Source: Eutreptiella sp. 'Long Island Sound 2002' (lineage: Eukaryota; Euglenozoa; Euglenophyceae; Eutreptiales; Eutreptiaceae). From it: 64,000 nucleotides of DNA. Each line of letters begins with the position of its first letter. Within the stretch, counting starts at the first letter, position 1. Made by a program: the position numbers and the translations under genes. Of this stretch, positions 41,601 to 53,059 are shown in pieces. The stretch covers positions 120,219,206 to 120,283,205 of the forward strand of contig OZ038379.1 of assembly GCA_964036045.1 (NCBI GenBank). Direction: 5' to 3'. The notes beneath the pieces were generated by a model. The model saw only the letters and a list, made by a program, of their open reading frames with translations, was not told the origin of the DNA and made no database searches.

Positions 41601-43530
41601 TGATGCTCCAGTCCAGGGCGTCTGGCCACAGTTCCCGGATGATCTGGACCTTGGTGTTGTGGCGTCTCCTTCTTGCTCTGCCCCGGATGATCCAGTCCGT
41701 GGCGTCTGGCCAGGTTTCCCTGCTTCATCCAGTCCGATGGGTTGTGGTTGCTGCTGCTCCTTCTTGTTCCGCCCCAGATGATTCATTCTGGGGCGTCTGA
41801 CATCGTTACCCTATTGCTCCAGCCCTGGGGGCGGCGGCTCCTGCTGTGTGTTGCGCGCCGGAGGATCGATTCTGGGGCGTCTGGCCACAGTTCCCCGGAT
41901 GCTCCAGTCCTGGCGTCTGTGGCTGCTCCTTCTTGCTCCGCCCCGGATGATCCAGTCCAGGGCGTCTGGCCACATTATGCAGATGATCCAGTCGGGGCAT
42001 GGCGGCTCCTGCTGCTTGATCCACCCGGGTTGTTCCAGTCCGGGCCGTCAGGTGTCATTTCACCGGACGTTGCTGTTGTGGGGTTTTGTTCGCTCCTTCT
42101 TGTTTTGCCCGAGATAATCCACTCCAGGGCACTTCACAACCTCGCGTCCGCCTTGGTGCATCACCACAGCCTCGTCCAAATCACTGCTTCACTGCTTCAC
42201 CACGGGCCCGTCGTCTTCGCTGCATCACTGCTTCATCACAGCCTTGTTTCTCTGGGCTGCTGCTCTGTATCACCACGGCCTTGTCCACTGTACCGCGTCA
42301 CTGCATCACCTCGGCCTCTTCCACTTCATTGCTTCACTGCATCTCCTAGATCTCGTCCTCATCACCGCATCACTGCATCTCCCCGCCCTCGACCTCATGG
42401 CTGTATCTCTGCATCTCCACGGCCTCATGCACGTGACTGGTTCTCTGCATCACCCGGGCCTTGTCCTCATCAGTATCTCACCACATCTCTTTGGCCTCGT
42501 CCTCATCACTGCATCACTGCATCTCCACGGTGTAGTCCTTTGCGCTGCATCACTGCATCACCAGGGCCTTGTCCCCATCACCTTGTCGGGGCCTCCCCTT
42601 GGCCTCATTGTCATGACTCGTTCGCTGCACAACCTCGGCTTCGGCCTCATATCTCCTTCGCTTCTGGCCGCCACTTGTGAGAGCACGCTCCAGTAGGGGG
42701 GGTGGGGGCTCCTCATCCCTTATATGCCCCGGACGATCTCGCCCCGGGCGTGAGCCCACATTTCCCCGGATGTTCCAGTCCTTGGGGTTGCGACCGCTCC
42801 TTCTTGTTCTACCCCGGATGCTCCAGTCTGGGGTGTCTGGCCACACTTCCCTGACGCTCCTGTCCTGGGGGCAACGGCTCCTGCTGCGTGATGTGCACTG
42901 GATGTTCCTATCCGGGGCGTTTGGCCTCAGTTCCCCCGTTGTCCCCGTCCTGGTGGTAGTGGCTGCTCCTTCTTGCTCTGACCCGGATGATCCAGTGCGA
43001 GAATCCGGCCACATTCTCCGGATGATCCAGTCTGCTGGCGGCGGCTGCGGCTGCGTGATGCGCACCGGATTCTTCAATCCGGGGCAACATGCCAAAGTTC
43101 CCCGGAAGATCGGGTCCTGGGGGTTGTGGCCGCTCCTTCTTGCCCTGCCCCAATTAATCCAGTCCGGGGTGTCTGTCACAGTTCCCAAGTTGCTGCTGTC
43201 CTGGGGGGTGTGGTTGTCGCCGCTCTTTCGTGGCCTGCCCTGGATGATCCAGTCCGGGGCTCTGGCCACTGTTCCCCGGAGGATCCAGTCCGCAGGGTTG
43301 TGGCCGCTCTTTCTTGCTCTGCCCCAGATGATCCAGTCCGGGGCGTCTGGCCACATTTGCCGGATTCTCTAGTCCGGGGGGCGGCGGCTCCTGCTGTGTG
43401 ATGCGCGCCGGATGATCCAGTCGGGGCGTCTGGCCAGTGTTCCCCGGATGATCCAGTCCTCGGGGTTGTGGCCGCTCTTTCTTGCTCTGCCTGAAATGAT
43501 CCAGTCCAGGGCGTCTGGCCGCATTTCGCG
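41600..43530. repeat. GC-rich minisatellite with ~168-bp higher-order period
   Basis: The core CCGGATGATCCAGTCC recurs every 36 to 48 bases. Two alternating spacers follow it: GGGGCGTCTGGCCACA-type (~37-base unit) and either TTGTGGCCGCTCCTTCTTGC or GGCGGCTCCTGCTG (~47-base units). The sequence GTGATGCGC(A/G)CCGGAT (with a variant GTGATGTGCACTGGAT at the first site) falls near 42888, 43055 and 43398, multiples of about 168-171 bases, so four sub-units form one higher-order unit. The Trp/Ile/Arg-rich minus ORFs here merely read the repeat. Confidence 0.85.
42130..42660. repeat. Second minisatellite nested in the first
   Basis: The core CATCACTGCATCTCC with CGGCCTCGTCCTCAT recurs about every 33-39 bases, replacing the GATGATCCAG core, which resumes near 42750. 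It looks like an independent expansion within the array. Confidence 0.75.
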
Positions 43531-43539
43531 GGGCGTCTC

Positions 43540-44138
43540 TTCCTGGTTGTTCTTGGTCGTTGGTTTTTTTTCCCCTCCGCGCGCCCTTCGTTGTCCCTCT
43601 CTCCTCTTTCCCTCTGTCCTCTTGCGGTTGTATTTGCTGTGGTGGCCCTTCCGACCTTTGGCTTCTGGCTTGGCGCGGGTGTTTCTCCGCCCCCTGCTAG
43701 CTTTGGGGTTTTTTGTTGTTTTTCCCCTTTTGCTCTGCTTTGGGTCTGTTCGCTTGCCTCCACTCTCCAGCCTGTGGTGTGCTCTGTGTTGTGCTACCCC
43801 CGCTCATGCTCTGCCTGTCGGGTGCTTGTGCTCCGCTTGTTCCCGCTTCGCGGGCCTTTCGTTGACCCAAGCTCCCCACTCTTGCGCGCCTCTATCACCT
43901 GCTTTGTGCATTGTCTTGCACGCGCTGCGCTCCGTGGGGGCGGCGGGGGTGCGTCCTTTTGGGCACCCCTCGCCGGGTTGGGTGTCGCTTGGCACCTTCT
44001 CCCGTGCCGTGGTTGTGTGTGTGTCCTGCGTACTGTCCGGGTTTGCGGCACGCGGCGGCCGTTGTTGTTTGGCACCTGGTCTTGTGCCGTGTTTGTGGCC
44101 AGCAGTGTGGCTCTCTGGCGTGCCTCGTGGCCATGCGT
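43540..44138. other. Pyrimidine-rich spacer before the first (CTAC)n repeat
   Basis: T- and C-rich sequence with Cys/Leu-rich chance ORFs. No recognisable domain. It may be the 5' part of the longer first copy of the repeat that follows. Confidence 0.4.
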
Positions 44139-44798
44139 TGGTGCGCCGGGCCTCGTCCGGTCCGATCCCACTGGGTGCGCCGGTTGGTTGTCCTGTTGCA
44201 GTGATGCCTTCCCCTACCGGGGGCCATGCGTCTCCGGATTTACTCGGCAAACTCACGGGTCACATGGAGGCTGAGCGCATCACAACTGTAGGAAAACCAG
44301 AGTCCAAAGCCCGAGCAATGAGGCAGCCCGCGCCATGCAGGTGAAGCGGCCGAACGTGACCCGGAGCCCAGGGGTAGGGCTGCATCCTAAGGCAAGCACA
44401 GCTTTCGGACTCCAGGCGGATTGTGCGACACCCAAGCACCTCCGAACCCAAGTACCAAGACCACGCCGGTGGGATGCCATGGGAACCGGATGCGCCAGGA
44501 AGTACAGTGAACCCCTCGGGTTCCGCCCAAACGGGGGGACGTGGGCAGGCCCGGGAGCACACCCTCCCGGCCTGACACGTTCGTGACACTGGCGGCAATC
44601 AGCCCTCCCAGTGTTGCCCGGGGCCGCTTTGTTGAGGGCCACCAGTCAGGTCTAGCAGGATGTAAGCCGCCTCTCATCTTCAAGCGCGGAGCCTCTTCCT
44701 GTACGTCACAGCGGCGACCCCACCGGGAACCAAGGGGCCCCTCTGCACAACCAAGTGCACCTACCTACGTACCTACCTACCTATCTACCTGGGGTTGC
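44139..44798 (+). repeat. (CTAC)n-tailed repeat, copy 1
   Basis: About 660 bases from TGGTGCGCCG to the (CTAC/CTAT)n tail and GGGGTTGC match 50499-51158 closely and, from GTAGGAAA onward, 50035-50498. A tetranucleotide 3' tail shared by copies with different 5' starts is the pattern of SINEs or 5'-truncated LINE ends. No pol III boxes are obvious. Confidence 0.75.
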
Positions 44799-44813
44799 AA
44801 AGGGACGGACACC

Positions 44814-47800
44814 ATGTTCGCCCCAGGGACCGCCCCACCAGGGGCAGTAGGGGACCCCACCACCCAGCACAGGGTCCTCAGGGGCGTCCTCCAGCCAGGG
44901 GACAAGCCCCAAGCCCGCGCCCTGGCCCAAATCACCTCAGAGAAGGCGGGCTACCATCTGGGATTGGCCATGCTCTGCCTGAGCCACTGGATCCAGCGCC
45001 GCTGGCCACCCACGGGGACCGTGCCCTGGGTTTCGGCCATCCCCACCGCCCACACACAGGTCAAAGCGGGCCTGGACACGCGACCAAACCCCCCCCCGAG
45101 ACCGCAGCAATCCCTCACCTGCGGGTACCACGCCGTCCACAGGGTCCTCAACCGCGTGGGTCTTAGCCCAATGCTAGCATACCCCCTTCCCACCACTGAC
45201 CAGGACGTCCACCAGATACGCAAGTTCGTCTGCGAAATCCTTGCCGCAGCAGCAGAAGACGGCAAGCTTCTCCTCCAAACCGCCCGGCCTACAACGGGCC
45301 ACGCAAGCGCGCCGCAGCGAGCGGACACATACACCGACACAGCACACCCCACGCTGGATCCCCGCCCATGTCCCTCCCCTCTCGCTGCTCACCCGGAGAC
45401 CGACACTTGCCCACCATCGCGCGCAACCCCGGGCCCCGCGACACGGGCCTCCCCCACCCGCCCGAACACCAGCACACGCCCGCCACACACCCAGCCGCCG
45501 GACACCCTTCACCACCCCCCACACTCGACAACCCAGACCCCCCCCCCGAGAGGAGCCCCGCGCCCCGCGGCACGCACACCCCACCCAGTGGCCCGCCCAC
45601 GCCCCCCGCACACACCCCAGAAGACGCAGGCCCACCCTCCCCGGTCCCTGAATGAGGCCCACGCGAACTGTTCCCCCCCGCGGACGCCAACCCACACAAC
45701 CTCGTACATTGCAGGACCCGGGCACAGCCAAGCCCAGAAGAAGAAGGCCACAGCTCCGCGCCTCCCTCCCCCGCCGCTGCCGACCAGATCGGCCCGCCGG
45801 GACGCCAGGTCACGACCGGGCCCCCCCAGCCGCCCGCCCCCAACCTACAGCCCGAGGATATGCCCTCCATCCTCCCCGCCGTGGCAGCAGCAGCAGCTGC
45901 CGCCCGCAAGCCCGCCCGCATCACAGCCCAACCCGCGTCCACCACCTCCTCCTCATCCTCAGCCTCGTCCACCTCCTCCACCTCATCCTCCGACCCCCCC
46001 GTCCCCGCCGCCCTCATCCTCAGGGCCACGGCAAAAGCCAAAGCCGCGGCCCTACGCACTGACCGCCCGACCCCCACACAGGCAACTCGGGCACCCCGGC
46101 AACGCACCGGGAAGACCCCCGACCCGACATCGGCGCCCTCACACCTCCGGACAGATGTCCTCCTCAACCTGGAACCGGACCCCAACCCCAAAGCCAACCC
46201 CAAACCCAAGGCGGCGCCCACGCGAGCACACACAACACCACAAACGCAACGACACAAACCCAACCGAAAGCACCCCAACCCGGACCCTCACCCAAGCCAG
46301 GACCCCCGACCCACCACAACCCACGCCCCCCTCCGGCCGGTACCCACCACCACCGCAGAGGCGGCCACCCAACACGACCCCGTCCAAGCCCTCGTCCGCA
46401 TCCCCGTCACCAAGCGCCCCGTCATTCATCCACCGCAAACCACCACCACCGCCGGCCAAACCAACCCAGGGACGTGGGACCCCTCGACCACCGTCACCGT
46501 CAAGCCCGGCCCCCAACCCGCCCCCCCTGCCCACCACATAGTGCAGCCCCAGGGGCTGCCCACAATGCCCAACCCCCCACCCCCACAAGGGGGACCGGAA
46601 AACCCACAAGGGGTCCATGGGCCATACCCGCAACACCAACCCCACCACTACCAACACCACCACCACCAGCGGCCCCACCACCACCACTACCAACACCACC
46701 CCCACCACTACCACTGCCCACCACCCTACCCCACCGGGCCACAACCCCCCGTGCACGAACAGCACCAGCGAATGGGATGACAGCCACCGAGCGCTCCACC
46801 CGCATACCCCACCTACCGCCAGGGGCCACCCCCCCCGTACCAGCCATCCCCCCCGTACCAGGAGCCGTATCCGTATCCCCCCGGCCACCACGTCCACGCC
46901 GAAGGGGCCCCCGGGCCCAACCCCGCCAAGGACAGTCACTCGACCCATACCACCAGCCGCTGCCGCCACCACACCCCTACGTGGCGGATCCATGGTCGAC
47001 GGGGGACCTCCTTTCCCCCGCCCCAGTACCAGGCGGCACCACGCGAAGCCTCCCAGGACCCGCCGACGCCTTTTGACTGGCCCGATTCGAGCGATGAGGC
47101 CCGGTCCCGCAAACGGTGGCGCTCCCGCTCCCCCCCCGCACGGCACACTCGCCCACGGCGCCCACACTCCCCACACTGCCACCGCGCCTCAACCACCCAC
47201 TCGCGCCGCTCCCGCTCCCCCGGGTGCCACCACGACCCCCCGAGACCCCGCTCCCGCCGCCCCCGCTCCCACGGGCGCCACCACGAGCGCCACCGCCGCC
47301 CCATGTCCACATCCCCCTCCCCCCTCCGGCCATACAAGACCCCCACCCCCAGCCCCCGCCACCATCGCTCCCGCTCCCCCCAACGCCGCCAGGCACGCCT
47401 CCGCCGCCCCACGTCCACCTCCCCCTCCCCCCACAGGCCCCGTCGGGCTCCCCGTTCCCCCCGCCGCCCATACCCATCCACCACCCCCAGCCCCCGCCAC
47501 CACCACCCCCGCTCCCCTGGACGCCACCAAGCGCGCCTCCGCCGCCCCATGTCCACCTCCCCCTCCTCTTCCCCCCTCCAGCCGTACCCGTCCTCCACCC
47601 CCAGCCCCCGCCGCCGCCGCTCCCGCTCCCCCAGGCACCGCCACCCCCGCCACCACCGCAGGTCCACGTCCTCCCCCCGCTGCTCCAGGACCCCGGGCAC
47701 GGACCCCTCCCCCCCCAGGCCCCCGCCCACCTCGCCTGGTGGTCTGCCCCCGCTTTGCAGGAGCTCCGCCGCTGGGTGAAGTTGGCCGGGGGAGCAGGAA

Positions 47801-48135
47801 GGCACGATGGGGTGCACATGGTGCATACCTTCGAGGAGGTGCACACCCGCACCCCCGCCGACCCCAACGAGGCCGCCCCGGAGGCCATCATGCCACAAGC
47901 GGCATGGGAGGCCCTCCTCCGCGCTGCGGTCCAGGGCCTCCGCCCCCCCTACACCCCCCAAGCCCTCCGCCAGTGGCTCCAGACCACCCACCCCCAGGCC
48001 TGGGCGGTCGGCGCCCCCTCCCCACCCCGCCCCTCCCGCCACCACCACACCAGGAAGGGGGAGGACAAGGGCAAAGGGAGGGCAAGGGACACCAAGGGGC
48101 ACTCAGGCAAGAGGGCACGGGGATGCCCCAAGTGA
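44814..48135 (+). pseudogene. Decayed Pro/His/Arg-rich ORF in GC-rich block
   Basis: Three plus frames are open for long distances because of GC content, but parts look coding. Frame from 44814 starts FAPGTAPPGAVG and has QQSLTCGYHAVHRVLNRVG. The frame through 45860-46780, then after a TGA to about 47780, has PSILPAVAAAAAAARKPARI, a His/Tyr-rich stretch, repeated P-Y-Q and FDWPDSSDEARSRKRWRSRS followed by RS-type repeats. Frame ending 48135 has ALQELRRWVKLAGGAG, QAAWEALLRAAVQGLRPP and GKGKGRARDTKGHSGKRARG. This suggests an ORF1-like nucleic-acid-binding protein broken by frameshifts. No RT is seen. Confidence 0.35.
47300..47680 (+). repeat. ~120-bp tandem repeat encoding RS-rich segments
   Basis: Three units share CGCCGCCCCA(T/C)GTCCACxTCCCCCTC and CACCCCCAGCCCCCGCC. 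In one frame they read SRSP- and RRPxSTSPS-type repeats resembling Arg/Ser domains, in another Pro/Ala repeats. Confidence 0.65.
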
Positions 48136-50034
48136 GGGCAGGCACTCACAGGGACAGGACGCCGGAAGAGACACCACATGGGGGCAGGAAACCACCCAAG
48201 AACAGGAAGGGGCGAGAGGGGGGACCAAGGCACGGAGGAAAAGGGCACCACGCCACACGCCAAACACCACGACCCACACCCAGGAAGGGCATACCACGAC
48301 GGGGGGACCAGCGCCGCCCCACCCCCACCAAACGCCCCACGACTCCCGGGGGCGCACCCCCCGACACACACCGCCGAAGCAAGCATTGGACGCCGTACGG
48401 ATCACGCCAGCGCACACCCACCAGCCACCGGAAACCACAGGGGGAATGGAGGGCACACCAACACGGGTAGAACAGGCCACACCCACAGAGGAAGCCGCAG
48501 GGAACGCCGCCGCACGGCGCAACACCACGCCCTCACCGCCAGGCGACGACCCCGGCCGCCACAAGGGCCACCTCACAAGCACCGGAGTAGGACGAAGGCA
48601 CGGCCACAGCGACCAGGACCAGGGACCAAAACCCCCCGAGGACACGGGACCAAGGCGCAGGCCCCCAGGGAGGGCAACCCCACGGACCGTCACGCGATCG
48701 ACCCACCCGACCCACCAGCCCGAGCTGCACGCCCAAGCCCCCACAGCACGGACCCAGCGAGACACCCACACCTAACCGCACCCCCCAGCCACCAGCCAGC
48801 CATACTCCGGCCCGCACTCCGCACCATGACACAGACCAGGCTGACCTCCACTGACCCACCGCGGCACAGAGCGGGACCACGGCACACCGCACCACAGCGC
48901 GCCACAGTGCAACGCGCCACAGCACGACGCGACGCGACGCGGCACAGAGCGGCACAACACGACACAACTGACCCTAACCTGAAGGACTAACCGAAGCAAG
49001 CCAGCGCACACCCCGGAAGGCGCCGCACCAGCACGCCACACACTGGCACCGCAGGCCACACACGGGGCCACAGCGCGCCTGGCAACAATGGTGGCGGATC
49101 ACCCAGAAGGTTAAAACCGGCACCGCAGAGGGGAAAGGACACGAACAACCCCAGCCCCCTAACCCAGAGCCACAAGCAGCCGCCGGGCGCAGCCGCCGGG
49201 CCGGCAGAACCAGGACCCAACCCGGCAAGAAGGGGCGCCGAGCCCACCGTGTACATAGCCCTCCCAACCCATGGGGCCGGAACGCGGCCACACAGAACGC
49301 AACTGAAGACAGCAGCCCGGAAGACAACACTGAATGCGGGCCAGTGCGTGCGCCAACCAGGGAAGGGAGAGGGAGGAACAGGCAGCCCCCCCCCCAAAAA
49401 AAAACAGAGGGGGGAGGGGGGGGGGCGCGAAAACAGCCCACAGCCACCAAACCGCCCGCCAACACCACCAGAGGCGGACAAACCCCCCTTCCCGAAGGCA
49501 CCGAAGACTGGACCCCCGAAGAGGCACGGGGGGACCACCCAGCCAAAACCGGCAACACCAAGCCAGGAACAGCGGCCCACCTGGAAAAGGGACACCGAAA
49601 CATGCAGACACACACGACGAAAAAAAAAGGGGCCAGCAGCCCAGCCCGAAAGGAAGGGGATGGGGGGACAGGGACCACAAGGCCCGGGACAGGGACACCC
49701 GGCAGAAAAAGAAAAAAAAAAGGCGCAAAAAACAGACCCCGACAACCCAGCCACGAAAAGCTGGGCACAGCCAAGACCCAGACCCAGCACGCACGCCCAC
49801 ACCGCACGCCAGAACCGGAAACAGCGGGGGGCAAGCGGGGCGCGCACGAAACCACACACGTCCCATAAGCAGGCCGAAACCAAATTCCAACCGCGAACAC
49901 CACAAACAGCCGACACTAGAGGGACAACACCACAAACCGTGCCCAAACAAACCCACCCAAGACCCCAGCCAGGACTGACGGGGTTCACAAAACCCACACC
50001 CAACCGCAAACCGGACCCAAACACAAACGCCGCA
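48136..50034. other. GC/A-rich stretch with only chance ORFs
   Basis: The sequence is rich in ACC/CCA on the plus strand, with A and C homopolymers near 49390-49430 and 49615-49730. The minus frames of 300-400 codons (Cys/Trp/Gly/Val rich) show no family features and overlap equally long plus frames. I call nothing here. Confidence 0.5.
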
Positions 50035-50498
50035 CAACAGTAGGAAACCCAGTGCCCACAGCCCGGGCACTGAGGCAGCCCGTGCCATGCAGGTGACCCG
50101 GCCAAACGAGATGCGGAGACCGGGGGTAAGGCTGCATCCTAAGGCCTGCGCTGCCTTGGGACTCGAGGCGGAACGTGCGACACCCAAGCGCCTCGGAACC
50201 CTAGTACCAAGAACGTGCATGCATGCCTTAGGAACGGGATACGCCAGGAAGTCCGGTGAACCTCTAGGGTTCCGCCAAAAGGAGGGGACGTGCGCAAGCA
50301 CGGGGGCACACCCTCCCGGCGAGACAAGCACGTCACGCTGGCGGCGATCAGCATTGTTGGGGGCCAACAGTCAGGTCTAGCGGGATGTAAGCCGCCTCCC
50401 CTCTTCACGCGCGCAGCCTCTTCCTGTTAGTCACAGGGGCGACGCCAAGGGGAACCATGGGGCGCCTCTCCACGACCGAGTGCACCTACCTACCTACC
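50035..50498 (+). repeat. (CTAC)n-tailed repeat, copy 3 (5'-truncated)
   Basis: It matches copies 1 and 2 from GTAGGAAAxCCAG onward, with more substitutions and a short CTACCTACCTACCT tail. Copy 2 begins immediately after the tail, a head-to-tail arrangement. Confidence 0.7.
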
Positions 50499-51158
50499 TT
50501 GGTGCGCCGCGCCCCGTCTGGTCCGATCGCACTCAGTGCGCTGGTTGGTTGTCCTGTTGCAGTGATGCCTTCCCCTACTGGGGGCTATGCGTCTCCGGAT
50601 TTACTCGGCAGACTCACGGGTCACGTGGAGGCTGAGCGCATCACAACTGTAGGAAAACCAGAGTCCAAAGCCCGAGCAATGAGGCAGCCCGCACCATGCA
50701 GGTGAACAGGCGGAACGTGACCCGGAGCCAGGGGAAAGGCTGCATCCTAAGGCAAGCACAGCTTTGGGACTCCAGGCGGATTGTGCGACACCCAAGCACC
50801 TCGGTACCCAAGTACCAAGACCACGCTGGTGGGATGCCACGGGACCCGGATGCCCCAGGAAGTACAGTGAACCCCTCGGGTTCCGCCCAAACGGGGGGAC
50901 GTGGGCAGGCCCGGGAGGACACCCTCCTGGCTTGACACGTTCGTGACACTGGCGGCAATCAGCCCTCCCGGTGTTGCCCGGGGCCGCTTTGTTGAGCGCC
51001 ACCAGTCAGGTCTAGCAGGATGTATGCCGCCTCCCCTCTTCAAGCGCGGAGCCTCTTTCTGTACGTCACAGCGGCGACCCCAGCGGGAACCAAGGGGCCC
51101 CTCTGCACGACCAAGTGCACCTACCTACGTATCTACCTACCTATCTACCTCGGGTTGC
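50499..51158 (+). repeat. (CTAC)n-tailed repeat, copy 2
   Basis: Nearly identical to 44139-44798, including the tail CTACCTACGTATCTACCTAC and the following CGGGTTGC. Beyond it, composition changes abruptly to moderate GC. Confidence 0.75.
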
Positions 51159-51476
51159 TTTTGTGCACGACTTTGTTGCACTCGTTATGTTGAATATATC
51201 TGCTCATGGCTGTGATACGGCATGCGCTATGCATGCTTGGATGCACTGTGTGCCCCAAGTCATTTTTGCCCTTTGATTTCAGAATCGATGTGTTCGTTAC
51301 GATGCCATTGGTCACCATTTGATTGTGTGAAAAAATATTATGTGCCTTGTAGCGGTTCCACAGGTTCGTTGGTGGTTGTGGTATACGTTGTTGAACCGAC
51401 TCATATTGGTACTTTCAGCGGGGCAATTTTTTCACCAAGGTTTACGCTTGCAGTGTCGCTTCATCTGTAGAAAACT

Positions 51477-51869
51477 ATGGCTACCTCGCTTTTAAACCTT
51501 TTAAAACGACGATATGGCCCGCACCCCCCTGGAAACGCGGATTGCCAGCAAGCTCCTCTGGGCTTGTTCACGAAATCATTCCATGGCCACGGACTTTTCA
51601 ACCGGGTGTCGGATGATGTTAGGCAATCACCAAGATTCAAGCGCGCGCAGGGGCAGAGTTTACAAGAGGTATTCACGGCAGAGAAGGCTGTGAGCTTGGT
51701 CGTTGACCTCCACATGCCAAAAAGGCGATCGAAAAGAATGATCATATGGGCCCAAGAAAAAAGCAAAGCCGCGGAACAGATCCTTGGGGGCGGGTGGACA
51801 AGTCCGTTCTGGTCGTACCGTGCCATGCACAATGCATGGAAGCGTCCTTGCAAGTATCAAAAGCTTTGA
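51477..51869 (+). CDS. Hypothetical basic 130-aa ORF
   Basis: It starts ATSLLNLLKRRYGPHPPGNA and has a helix-forming middle (SLQEVFTAEKAVSLVVDLHM) followed by a basic stretch (PKRRSKRMIIWAQEKSKAAE) and a Trp-rich end (GGGWTSPFWSYRAMHNAWKR). It lies in sequence of ordinary base composition next to the GC-rich block. I recognise no family. It may be an exon-like fragment or chance; a comparably long minus frame overlaps it. Confidence 0.25.
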   Translation: MATSLLNLLKRRYGPHPPGNADCQQAPLGLFTKSFHGHGLFNRVSDDVRQSPRFKRAQGQSLQEVFTAEKAVSLVVDLHMPKRRSKRMIIWAQEKSKAAEQILGGGWTSPFWSYRAMHNAWKRPCKYQKL

Positions 51870-53059
51870 GTAGTTGCATATGCGGAGTACGTAGGTGTTA
51901 AGTGGAAGGTAGCCAGCTTTCTGAAGTACATAGCAACGCAGCCGGATTTCATTGACGGTTCGCATCTTGAGAAGGAGAAGCCGTCACTCACATTGATTGT
52001 ACTTCGCCCACGTGGTGTGTGAACCATGGGGACCAATATACATAACACCCATGTCATATATGGTCAATTGGTCCATGCGTCCGGCGTGCACGGGTGGGCT
52101 CAACATAGTGCACGGCGGGCAGCAAAAGTGGAAAAATGCTCAAAATGGCCAAAAATGCGCACACTCATGGTTGGGGCAAATGAGGCACATGGCTGACTCG
52201 GATCGGAGTGTGCCATAGGATTGGAATCAAGTCATATGTGTCCAACATATCTTTTGGGCGTCGCCGAACTCCTCCGGTTTTGGGAATGGCAGGGTCGCCA
52301 AGTGAGCCCATGATTTGGGATAGTCCCAAATCGCCAACATGGCGGCCACGGTATGCCAAGCCCAAGAGGAGTTAGTCGCCGGGTCCAAGATATGTTGGGC
52401 ACCCAAGTATGTACCCTCATAACATACTTAGGTCATGATGTCAATTGAGCGCAACGTTGAAATACACGGTCGCCACTTGACATCATGACGGGCCAAAAAC
52501 GGCAAAATTGGCACAAAGATACACAAGAGTGCCTTGCAAGGTGCACAATTATATTATAATATCTTCGGCTTGGATCGTGCAATCAACTAATCCTTCTAAA
52601 CATAATGACTTGACACCAATGACCTTCGATCCCACATATGTGCTCCACTTGGGGCGCTTTGAAAGGTTACAAGCGCTGCCTTCCAAGTGGGCACATGAAA
52701 ATATGGAAAATTGCAAAACACACACCCTGCTTCCAACGCATCGCTTTGGGATCGCCACACAAGCTTCCCCTCACGAAGGTTAGGCTAGCAATTGATCGTG
52801 GGGAGTATAAAGAAGGGGCTTGCACAATATGCGGTCCATTGGCGTGTTTGGCTTGGAGCGATGGACCCGCCAAATGGGCACGCAACACAACACATGGCAC
52901 GTACCACATATTGCCCAAAAAGGTAGCTCCCCCCACGATATGTCATGCCCCTCCAAGGGCATAACTTTGTGTCAATCGCTCATAGGAACTCAAGGAGAGT
53001 TCCTATACAACACCAACACTTGCGCGCTACACTCGAAAGTTATCATAACGCACGCAATA
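51870..53059. other. Non-repetitive stretch without recognised genes
   Basis: Moderate-GC sequence with short ORFs only. Details seen: a perfect 9-bp hairpin at 52312-52332 (GATTTGGGA, loop TAG, TCCCAAATC), and GACATCATGA at about 52480 with its approximate complement TCATGATGTC near 52433. Confidence 0.5.

Noticed and set aside
42550-43763. Repeat protein with P-DWIIRG units on the minus strand
   Set aside because: The peptide periodicity simply mirrors the minisatellite, and frames change with unit-length differences.
48974-50367. Cys/Trp/Gly-rich minus ORFs of 300-400 codons
   Set aside because: They overlap equally long plus ORFs, span the 3' repeat copy, and have low-complexity composition with no family features.
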